Below are positions 31,778 to 43,700 of a stretch of DNA of 64,000 bases, in pieces. This DNA comes from Pomacea canaliculata (lineage: Eukaryota > Mollusca > Gastropoda > Architaenioglossa > Ampullariidae): positions 5,819,525-5,883,524 of the forward strand of contig NC_037593.1 of NCBI RefSeq assembly GCF_003073045.1. Direction: 5' to 3'. The position numbers and the translations under genes were made by a program. Every line of letters begins with the position of its first letter. Within the stretch, counting starts at the first letter, position 1. Under the pieces are notes generated by a model that searched no databases, was not told the DNA's origin, and worked only from the letters and a program-made list of their open reading frames with translations.

Positions 31778-34700
31778 GTACGTGGTCTGTCGATTGGGCT
31801 TGATTGTTTGGATCGACTTTGGATCAGTCTTCTTCGAGCTCTGAGTAGCTGAGTATGTGCATGTATATTTGGGTTTGTTTGTTTGTTTGTTTGTTTGTTT
31901 GTTTGTTTGTTTGTTTGTTTGTTTGTTGGTTGGTTGGTTGGTTGGTTGGTTGGTTGGTTGGTTGGTTGGTTGGTTGGTTGGTTGGTTGGTTGGTTGGTTG
32001 GTTGGTTGGTTGGTTGGTTGTTGTTTGTTTGTTTGTTTGTCAATCTACTCATATCATAGATGTTAAATGTTCATCACAAGAGTCCCCACTTCCATATTTA
32101 TAATATTTTTATATCAAAAACCCTGTGGGTGGTGGGGTTGTTGCTGTTTTGGGTTTTTTGGTGGGGATACATGTAGATGGGTGGGTAAATGTTCCTTCGC
32201 TCGGTCGGCAAGTGTGGGTGGGTGTAGATAAGAGAACGTGCACAATGCGTTGGTGCTATTGGTGTGTCTGTGTACACCCGATAACAAGCCACCTGTTTGA
32301 GTTGCTACCCTGATCAGATTAGCGATACAGCAAATATCTTTCCTTCCCCAGAGTGACTCACACTCTGTACACTTCCGCCACACACAAAAAAACCAACAAC
32401 AAACAAACGAATGTAAGAGGCTTGCAATGACATAACAGATGACAGACACCCGTACACACACAATGTACAACATTCTTTAGCTCTCTCTCACACACACACA
32501 TTGCAACACAGACTCCTACCCGTGATAAAGGTGGTTAGCTCAGGGTGGAGATAACACACTCCACTGTGACAAACACACACAAACTCGGGTAGAAGTCAGG
32601 AAACACCGCGCATCGCTCTGCGCAGGTCGTAAATCAAAGTCGAGCAAATCTCAAACCGTTGTTTATGGTTGTGACTGAGGCAACACTGGAGGTTGCCTCA
32701 CCGACTCCCATGAGTAGCCCAGGGATTGAGTTTCAAGTCGGCAAACAAACTCCGAGCCACCCTAGATGTAGGTGTGTCGGTGACGTACGTGGTGTCGGTG
32801 ACGTACTTGTGTCGAGAGGATTGTGCATGTGCCGAGGGCGGGAGATGTTCCAGACACACGGGATGCTAGTCACTGTTCATAGCAAACTATCTGGACAACA
32901 TGGCGTTCGCGGTGGTCTGAGTGCATTTCTGAACACTTTCTCGTGCAGGACGCGTGGTTGGTGTAGATGACAGGTCAAGCAATGGTACGTTACGATTGGC
33001 TGTTTCCATGATTCACACACGGCACAATAATTTGTTGTTTCTCCTTGTATCTCATAGCTCGACACACCGCCCGAGTCGAGTGCAGACAGACTGCAGTGTT
33101 GCCTGTGGTTGGTCTGCCCTCCTCCCCCAGTAGATTAAAGTGTGAAGTGGTATGAATTGTAGAAACATGTGTAGAATATGATATGAGTTTACAGTATGTG
33201 TGTAAGTGTGAGAGAGATAGAAAGGGGTTTATGTTTGTGTGTGGGTGGGTGGAAATTTAAAATATACATTTCATTGTGAACAAAGATTCGCTTGAGTATC
33301 TCCCTGTGACGTATCGTTTCTGTAGGAGGACCACGTGTGGTGTGTAGGGAATATACCGACTTTTCCATCTTTGTGTCATCAAGGGTCGATTCCAAACACT
33401 CGGCTCGAGCAAAGATCGACAGATGTGTACACACATATCAAGAGTACAAAGTTCATTTTTCCCCCACAAAGGAGTTCTTGTGTCAACTTGACCTTTTCTT
33501 GTTTTCTTTAAACGTATTTTGCTTTTTTCACGTGTTGTATGTGTAATCCGTCTTTCGCGATGTATAATTATTATATACACACATGTACATACATATAGGT
33601 TGTGGTGTAGGTACACAAGCTGCAAATGTAACGTTCTAGATGTTATTACAAGAATGGGGTGAGGCTTGCTACAGTACACAGGCCATTGTTGCACGACAGG
33701 TTAGACACGTACGTCACCACCACCTACCCGCTAGTCAACACCCACCTTTTCCGTAAACATCCCTCCTACCCTTTCCCACCATCCTAGTCCCTCTTCACAC
33801 CCTCCCTGCTCGTCTTTATCACGTTACTCTCAGTTCTTGTTATTTGATTCCTCTTTGTGTTTTCTGTATTTGATTTCATTCTGCGTTAGTACGGTTGTTT
33901 ATTCTCTGATAGTTGATATGTTGTTTGTTTGTTTTCCTGTCCCTCGTATGCTGTCCATGTTTTGTTCTTAAGCGCTAAAAGCATGCTCCTTAGGAGTCTG
34001 AGTATGCTCTTTACAAATTTTTTATTTATTATTATTATTTACACTACTGGTGTGACACGTACGTCACAAGCGCTGTCTCACACATCTGGACAAAGTGACA
34101 TCACGAAGCTGTCATTATTTTATGTAAGATGTGTGTGTACCAAACCGCCTCACTACTGTTGTTTTTGCCGACCCCACCGCCACCTGTCTGCTGTTGGGTT
34201 AGATGTCAGTGTTTATCGGTTGTGACAGGAAATCTGCTCATTAGCGATGTCGTTGTGGAAGCTCGTGCACTTCCGGTAAGGGTCAGCGACCTTGTCTCGT
34301 GATGTAATCGGATGCTGTGACGTACGAGTCGTATGTAGTTGTCGTTTTAATCCAGGTCTCATCATCAATCATCAGTCAATCATCAATCAATAATCCATCA
34401 TTATCAACCATCATTAGTTCTTTCTTTGGGAGGTCAACATGCTCAGGTCACAGGAGGTAAGTTCGACTCCAGCAAGCTCGAAAGTGTGACCGAATCTGAC
34501 CAGTGAGAAATGCGAAACTTTTGACAAGATATATATATATAGCTTAAAACACCAAAGGAAATAAATTAAAGATCAGTTAAACTAATTAAAACAAACACCA
34601 TTCTAAAATTTTGTTAACATTTTGAATTCCTGCGGTCGCCATGAGTGTTTTGTGAGGTCACCCAGAAGGTTTTACCTGTCAGGTATGCGCAGTAGGTAAC

Positions 34701-37700
34701 TGAACAGTAAACACAATCAATGGCTGAACTGTGACTGAAGTTTGTGTTCACAACACGTGACCGATGTTCAGTGTATCCACAGTGACTGAAGGATGCGATT
34801 CGTGACTGCACTGTGTTGGCAGTGCCTGATGGAACCTTCCTTCCATTTCTTTTAAACTTTGGTTTGTTTGTCGTCTATATATTTAACGGATGCTTTTTTC
34901 TTGTTTTTGTTTTCCCTTAGAACGAAAACCTTTACCGGGGAATTCTGAGATCCTTGCTTCATCCTCTCGGGGCGTCCGACACACAGACAGGTCTTCGACC
35001 TGGTGACCTCATTGACCATGTTCGCCAGGTGAGTAGGTCAAGGTGAGTTTCTGTATGACGGATTTTTTTTTTTTTTTTTTTTTTTTAATAATTCGGGCCT
35101 GACTTCCGAAAATTGTCTCAATCCCTCTGTCAGTGCTCATTATAGGAGTCCGACAATTAATTACCTGCACTTGAAGGTGTCATCGCACTTTTACTCGCGA
35201 ACATTCTTCTTTCCATGTACGATCAACCGTATGTTAGTGAGTGCATTGGGAAGCCCATGAAATCAGAATTATTATCATTTTGTTTTGAAAATATTCCTTG
35301 AATATCTTTGAAAACATTTTTTCGTGATTGGCAGGTGTTTGACATTGACCAAGAGGACCACGAGTACTTCATCCGAGATGAGATACAGAATAAGGTAAAC
35401 ACTCATTACTCACAAGTCGCTCTCTCAGCCTCTCACTCTCAACTGTTACAGCCATTAATGTCTGGCAGGCTGGCTGGCTGGTTGTCTGCCTGACCGACTG
35501 TCTTGTCTGTCAACAAATTAAACACGTGCATTATTAATGTGAGAATTTTAACTTTGTCTAACACTAGTTGTAGAAACATTTTAAAAGTAAAATGTAGACA
35601 GCAAGGAAAGATCCGAAGAACCAAACAAAACTTCAGACGATCTCTTGATTGTTTCAGCCCAGGCGCGTGCAAGCTAATGTCACAGTGTTGGAAGCACGTG
35701 ACCTAAAGGTCATGCCAGGTAAAGAAGGTCAGTGTCCTGCTTTTATTGCAGTTCACCGTTCTTTTAAATCCACCAGTCTGTTCACTCATTCTCTCATTCA
35801 TCTGCCCAACATTATTTCATCTCGCCATTGTCAACGAAGAAAAAAAAAGGAGACACTAAACTGTCCAACTGTTGAGTGCTGCTTCTTGTGGATATCGGGA
35901 TCACGTGACTTTGCTTGTATCCCTATCGTTATCGCTTGTGGATATCTGTAAGCTTTATCATCCATGATTTCTATATAAGAGAGAGAGAGAATCCGACAAA
36001 AGGACTGGGGACATTTTTCTGTCACAGACTCTAGCCCCTACTGCCTGCTAACCATGGTGCAGCCAGTCCTGAAAGGCCTCAAGAACTCCTCCCCTAAAGG
36101 GTCGCCCAAGAATTCCCCGAAGAACTCCCGCAAGGGCAGTCCAAAGGTCAAGAGAAGCCCTCCCAGGTCCCCCTCCTTCGATGCGGGGGATGTGTTGAGG
36201 TCGCAGCCCGCCAAGAGCTGCAGGGACCCCAAGTGGCACGAACACTTCCAGCTGTGAGTGACGTGTGCGAACGTTGTACAGGGAGCTGTAGTGACGTGCG
36301 AGCGTTGATCGCGGACACGACTGATTCCTTTGTTTCTGTTTGTGGAGGGTTTAATCTTTTTTTTTTTTTTAATTTCTGTTTCAGGGATGTGGAAGATCCG
36401 TTAGTCGATGAAATCAACCTCTGCATCTGTCACCATGACGACAGCACCACGTTTGGCGAGAGCAGTTCCAGGAGTCAGTCGGAGAAGACTGGAGCTCTGA
36501 AAGGGTAAGCGAGACAAACATGGATGACTAACAAGGTCAAGGTACACACACTAAACATGACTAAATCAGCTAACAACACTGATGGTGAGATTAACTATGT
36601 ATAATACACACACAAAAATCAAAGTGCCGAGCAAAACAATCTCGAAATTTTCCAATCGACTCAGTTGTTGACTTTATGGTGTCTGTGGTGCTTCCTGCAA
36701 TAAAAGACATTCCGTAAGGATATGGAGGTAGAAAATACACACTCTCTCTTTCTTATACTTTCAGGTTCTTTCGCAATATTCTTCAGACTACAGACAGCGA
36801 CCATTTGATACCCGGATGCATTGGAAGAGTTATCCTTCCTGTGAAGGTTTATTAGTTTTTTATTGGTTTACCTTACCTGTGTGTCAAATATTGTATTTTA
36901 TATACCTACCTACCTATCTTCATCTCTTTCTTTACGATGTTGACTCTATCGAGAAGCCTAAGCAACACGTTCTGTGCACAGGAAGTACCCAGCCATGGAT
37001 TTGACGGGTGGGTGAACGTGTACCCGGTTCCGGCCTGTTCCCGGGCCAAGCCTGTTGGACAGTGTCACCTGCATGTCACCCTCAGCCTTAAACAGGTAGA
37101 GCTGGACAGTTACGGGATTTATCTGGCCTTTTTTTTCTCTTCTTTCTTCATTCATTTTTTTTCGATCTGTTTCCAGTTCTTGTCTCCGGCTTTTCTTTGT
37201 TTCTTTTTTGTTTTGTTTTTGACATTCCTTTTATTCTGGTACACATCATGTATACATTATTGCACACATCTACCATGTATCTACCATATATATGTGTGGA
37301 TGTTTGTTTCTGACCTCAGGACAGCCCATCAGGCTGTACATTCACTGCTGAGGATTATCACCTGGCGGCGTTGCTGTGCTTTAAGCAAACCATTCTCCAT
37401 CTTAAGGTCAGTAACTGGCCACCACGAGCGCCACCTACACAGTAGCAGATGTTCTCCTCCTTCTCCAACATCTCTCTCACACACACACACACAAACACAC
37501 ACGCTCTCACACACACACAAACACACACGCTCTCTCTCTCTCACACACACACACACACGTTCACACACACACACTCACATACAGAATAACTCGTCTGTAG
37601 GTTACAGTTGTTGCCATACTTTGAAGTTTCGCTCTCAGTTACTCCGAGAGCCAGAGTCCGATGTTCACAGTAGCAGTCATTATTTTGTCTGTTTCAGTAC

Positions 37701-40700
37701 TGACAGCAGTATTTATTTTATGTGTTCGTTATTTTTTCTTTGCGAAGGATTGTGAGAGTCAGGAGCTAGTTCTGTCCCCAAAGAGCAGAAGGATCCTGGA
37801 TATTTTTGCTGTGCTCAACGGCATCTCAAGGCTTTCTCAACGATTAATGTAAGTTCAACGGGAATATTTTATGACTAACAGGTGTCGGGAAAAATGTCTG
37901 ACGTAATCAATCTGCTCTTTGAATCATAATCGATTGCCCCGGCAGGGGATTGAACCCTGGATCTTCGGTTTACGAGACCGACGTCGGCCTTACCACTTGG
38001 CCACCGAGGCTTCGCGCTTCTCGATTCGCATGTGTATGAATACCTATATGTATTTTTTTTTTTGTGTGTTATCCGTCATGCACGCCTATTTGAGTGTACT
38101 ATATGTACGTGTTTTCCAGGGAGCTAACAGTTCTGCTGGAAATGGCCGGTCGTCAGACAAGCATCGTGACAAACAATGTTCTCCACAAAGGACTGGAGGA
38201 CTTACAGATGACCTGGGTCTCCCAACATATTTGTTGCCAAGGATGCAAGCAGAAGATGCCACTAACTGATACAGAGGTGCGCTCTGCTATCAATCATTGA
38301 TAACCACTAAACAGACATCTATTATACATATATATATATAAGTTGTAGTGAGCAGACATCGTGCTACAGCCACTTCTAACACCCAATGAACAGACAGGTC
38401 CTATAACACCCAAATGAACGGGCAACAGTTGAGCAAGTGTCGAGTTCATATCTCTACCCAAATGATCCTGAGCAACTAGAAATCAAATTAACGGCAAATT
38501 AACGGCACAGTGTGGAAGAAGTATCAAGCCAGAGACTTTTTTCTAACGCCATTTCATTCATTGTTAGACGACTACATAATTATTATTGTTAATTTCTGTA
38601 ATGAATAAGTCATAAATCAAGCCTAGTTTCTGATGCAAATGATGAAGGGCGTGTGACCTATGACCTATAACCTGTGATACAGATCTGCCTGTACCGCCAG
38701 GCCTGTCGTCGCTACGTTGCTTTCGTCCTGCAACAGGTCGACAGTCTTCCGCCATTGTTTCCGTCCTCCACAGATGGCTTCGCAGCCTTCAAACAACGGT
38801 TCAGGTACATTGGTCACACCTGTACACATGTCATCTCCACTTCTGCCATCTTGAATATCGGGGGGACAACTGTTTGTAGCCTTTTCTTAAATACTCTCCC
38901 TTTGATTATTTGCTTTAGTGTAAACACTAAATGTGTAAATGGTTTGATCTATAGAGTGTGTGCTCTGTGTAAGTAGTAAACATCTTAAAATAGGTACAAA
39001 TATGTCGGCTTCTGGACAGATTATGTATAAAGTCATATAAATAAAATACTGATAAATAAATAGAATGATAAATATTCAAACAATATTTTTAGAGAAAGAG
39101 AAACTTTTCCGGATAACGATAAACTTCAAAAAGGGAGTAAACTTTAAGATAAATAATATTTCCTAAAGACTGAATGCTTCAGTGTGATCGCCGAAGAAGC
39201 TGTGAAGAATACCTGTCTGTTACCAGCATTGCTTGCCATCTTCTAGAACTGGACCTGTGGGACACCGACACGTCACCACAACGGGACCTGTCCGACGCCC
39301 TTCTGGCCAAACTTCAGGTAGGAGACCAGTCGTCCACTAGAAAGTGTTACTTAGTAGAAATGTAGTCTGGTCTCCCTAAAGTTCAGCTACTATTTTCAAG
39401 TCTGGAAGGTGCCAGGAACTTTTCGGAAATCTTGTTTCTGTGTTGCTTTGTTATTTTTCTGTCTTTCTTTCCTCTTTCTTTCTATCTTTCCTCATCCCTT
39501 AAATTAATCAAATCTCGTTCATTTAACACTTTATAATTTTACTGTTTTCCAATCTGTAGGCGGATATCGGCAAATGGATGGAAGTGCACCTGAAGACGCT
39601 GGAGACCCATGACCTGGTCAAGGACGCCATCATACCAGAAGCCGAGGCACTGGTCGGGGTCATCACAACCTTGACCTCCCATTGCACTCCTCTCGGTGTC
39701 GTACAACAATGTTTCTCTGATCTCGGAGTGAATTACTACAGAACTGTCTTCCTTCGAGACGGAACGCAAGGTATGTAGTGGCGGGTAAGTGGGGGGAGCG
39801 GGGGAGTGCGTGTCGGGGGCGAGGTAGGAGTGTGAGGGAGGAGTGTATGTACCCGATCTACCCGAATTAATGAGACGTCGGTTTAAATTATTAGTGTTGT
39901 TTAGAGTATAAAACTTGTACCTGGCTGTTTTCCAGACGAGCAGTCCCCACGTAGGTCAAGGCGCGCGTGCATGTAGACTTGCAAAGCAGCAGAAAGTTCA
40001 CAAACAATTATTTGTTGCTTCTGCAGGTGGCGAAGGTGGTCCGAGAGTTGATGATGGGGATGGACAAGTATCAGCTGCGCTACCACGGCTTCCCAGTCAA
40101 CATCGAGAGGAGCAGCAGACTGTCGTTATCTCTTTTCTTCGCCGTCCGCAACTTCTACCACACCGTCAGGGACAACCTGGCTGACAGGTACTTGATGTTT
40201 GTCACTCCCTGTTTGCCTGCATGTAGTCATCATCATCATTGTCGTCATCATCATCATCGTCATCGTCATCATCGTCATCTTGTCTGTCTCTCTGATTAAC
40301 CTCATCAGTGTCAAAGGTCTGTGTCCGTGACAGGGACCTCTTCCGCCTGACCATCGGCCAGTTCCAGGGCTGGTTCCTCGAGTCCCTGGTCTTCTGGCTG
40401 CGGACTTTCAAGACAGAGTGCATGTCCCGGATGGAGAGAGCGTTGGAGATAGACAAAGACGTGAGTAGCATGTAGTTTTGTCACGTGGTCCGCTCTCGAG
40501 CTCCCCCTGTCGAGCGAGGACCGATACTTGGAAAAGATGACTCATAACCAGAAATGAGATAAACAGCCTCCAGGACCAGAGAGGTCGGGGTGGGGTGGGT
40601 GTGTGTATGAAGTGGATGTTGAAGTAAAATAGTTCGAGCAGAAAGATTCGAACCTGCAGGCTGTTATACCTACTGCATCAAACGCGATTGTGCAAAACTA

Positions 40701-43700
40701 CAATTGTATTCTGACCTTTGAACTGAACCGTCTGATTCGACTTCTATTTCAGATGGTTGTGGTCACCTCCCTGGTGAAGTTTTCAAACTCTTCCGTGGAT
40801 GTCCTGTCGTGCTTTTCCAAGGTAAAGTTACTCGAGCCATCTATCTTAAGACTAATTAAACTTTAAGGAATATATTTATATTAGAGTTTAGGGATCCAAT
40901 AAACGAAAACATCTGGTAACAGTTGCAAGGTGCATTAGCACTCAATAGCTATAAATTTAGTGCACGTGTACTGTAAGTAGTCACGTGATATACGAAGCTT
41001 TGGTGCCGACATATTTGTACAGTTACCGTCACGTGATCTGATAAGTTGGTACTGACATACTGTGTGTTAGTATGTACAAAAAAGTTGAAGCATGTTCAGA
41101 AACAATCGTGATCATTCCAGATCACAGAGGAATGGCGGATGATCGACTTCCAGGATGCTGACTCAGCCGCCATGGGTGTGACCAAGATCACAGACGTGAG
41201 TACCACCCCCTTGAATCATACCTCCATGGAGAAATGTGGTTGTTGTTGTTGTTGTAACGAAGCTCTTTGGCAGTCTTACGAACATTCTGTGTATATGTGC
41301 AGCTCATTTGTGATGGAGCCCGGATGTACGCAGAAAAAGTTCATTCCATCCTGGAGAGAAACTGTTACTACGACCAGGATCATGGCCAGTTTGATGTCAC
41401 GGACAGAGTGAGTGAGCCAGTTCTTCTTCCCTTTTGTCCCTATTCTCTCTGTGTTTCGTTCTTTCTCTCTTGTTCATCAGAAATTTGAGGGTTTCCCCTT
41501 CACCCTTCAACCTCTCCTTACACCCCCCCCCCTGACAACTCTCCCCCCACACTCACACACACTGTCTCTGTCTCCCGCAGCTGTGCATCACCCTCAACAA
41601 CATCGAGCACGTGCGCCAGTACCTGAACGAGTTGCCGCAGCTGCTGAAGTGGGCCGCTGTGTCCGCCCACCTGTGCACCCGGCACGAGAGCGAGCGGGTG
41701 GGTCGGCAGGCGCTCATCACACTGCGGCGCCTGGTGAACACGGCTCACGCCGACATCCTCATGAAGTCCTCGCTCCTGCTGCGAGAGATCGCCGAGAAGA
41801 TGAAGGCGGACCTCCAGCGCTACATGGACGAGTTTCTCTTGAAACATCCCGAGAAACGAAGCGTGAGTAGTAGTTCAGCTCGCCCTCAGCCTCTACCCTA
41901 CATCTTCATCCCACCCCGTCTCTACTACTACTGCTTAGATTCCATTTGTCCTACTCTTAAAGGGGTAGTAGAGTACTTCCTTTTCTTCCTTCTCCTTCTC
42001 TCTTTTAGTCCTCCTCCTCTTTATTCTCCTCTCTCTCCTCCTCTACCTCCTTTATCCCCATCCTAGTTTTTCTTCTCCTTTCCTCTTTCTCATTCTCCTT
42101 CCTCATCCTTTTCTCATCGTCATCTCGGGTGTAGAGTGTGTGGTGACGGATGGGAATGACGTTGCAGGCCACCGATGACGTCATTGGGTACCTGGACACC
42201 AACCTAGAAACCCTGCACGCGCGCCTATCAGCGACTATCTACCCGAACATGATTCAGGAGCTGTGGGGTGTGGTGCTGGGTATCTTTGACACCACCATGC
42301 TGTCTGGGGTGAGAGGTTACTTTCCACACACCTTCTGTCTTTGAGGTTATAAGGTCATAGGGTCAGATGGACAGAACGGCGTAAACTGGATGACTAACAC
42401 GTAATACTGTGCCAACAACTTTAGCCAGCCATCTAGCCAGCCATCCAGCCAACTAACCAACAGCTAGAGCTGCACTGTGCTCCCGACTCCTGGTGGGAAA
42501 TAAAATCTTGCCCCGAGCTTTAGACTTTATATTAATGTTAACATAATTGTGTCTTTATTTCATTTCTGCATGTTTCCAACGTTTAAACATTATGCTGTTA
42601 TCTATAAACACAATGATAGTGAACAATGGCATCTAAACAGGAATGAGAGAAACACAAAGATGATTGTGGAATAAAGATCGTGGAGATGTAGGACTGGATG
42701 TTTAGAAGTTTAGAGACCACTACATGTGTACCAATACTAATCTTTTTTTCCAGAAAAAACCAGAGTATTATGACCACATGAAAATGGTAAGCAACACTAA
42801 TTGGTAAGCTATAATAATTAACAGGATAGCACTGATGATGCTCTTGTACTATGTTCAGAAACTTGTTGTCCAGTTCCTTGCCTTTTATTTTATAAGTAAG
42901 ATAATTTGTAACATATGTCGTTTTCACAGCTCAGATGTATGTACATATATTCGTCTGTATAGCTGAGTGTACATCTTTCAGTGCATGAGTGTTTGCGTGT
43001 ATATATATATATCTTTATTTATATGTGAGTGTATTTCAACGCAAGTGTATTTAAATTTGTGTGTGCGTGTTTGGAACTATGCTTTCACCTTTTAAAAAGA
43101 AATTCGGATCAAAGAATCATTAACAAATGTTTATCTGTTTCAAGCATTTAAAAACAGTGGCAGCCTTTTTCATTTCGTGTGGACTCGACGAGGAAAAGGA
43201 AACGAACCCACTGGTTACAGATCTGAGAAGCCGGGTGGACCTGAACTGCTTGTCTTCTGAGCAACTGGTTCTGGAGTATTACAACTCACTAGCCAACTCC
43301 ATGGTGAGTTGCAATGAACATCTTGTTCATCCATCCTCACTGAACTCATGTTTTATATTTTTTTTTTAATTTGAAGCTTTTTTTTAACAAGTGTCAGCGA
43401 TTGCTTTGCCCGTTACTGAACGCTCTGTAATCTGTGCACAGGGCACGCCCCTGGAGTACCTGGGACATCTCGCCCTCAAGATGGCCTACGTGGAGGAGAC
43501 TCGGGGCAATGTCACGAATTTTTCTTAAAGGTGAGTCTGTTGCCATTGTTTTTCCTATCGGTCCTTGTTAGTTGTATTTCCAGGCCGGCCATCAAGGTGG
43601 ACCTCCATAGTCTCCCTGTAAACTGTCATCAACGTTGTTCAGCTGAGGCTGCATCCACTGAACTTCACCACTTTAAAAAAAAATAATTTACTCTAAACAT

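Larger units (their letters stand above)
36982..43303 (+). other. MUN region (syntaxin/SNARE priming module)
   Basis: Exons from 36982 to 43303 give an all-helical sequence: [105 protein letters not shown], and [13 protein letters not shown] to [15 protein letters not shown] near the C-terminal end. These follow the order of Munc13-family MUN motifs. A short exon between 37406 and 37748 may have been missed, since the segment there is shorter than in vertebrates. Confidence 0.75.

Noticed and set aside
31540..32103. Open frames rich in VGWL on + and NQPT on -
   Set aside because: Produced by the TTTG/TTGG microsatellite plus an unc13d exon read antisense.
34425..34500. B-box-like GTTCGACTCC near 34470
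   Set aside because: No convincing A box or tRNA fold around it.
40202..40471. Poly-Asp open frame on the minus strand
   Set aside because: TCA/TCG repeat and antisense of a MUN exon.
40636..40705. Possible tRNA on the minus strand (GGTTCGAATCT)
   Set aside because: Only a B-box-like motif; acceptor and D arms do not pair. At most a SINE scrap.
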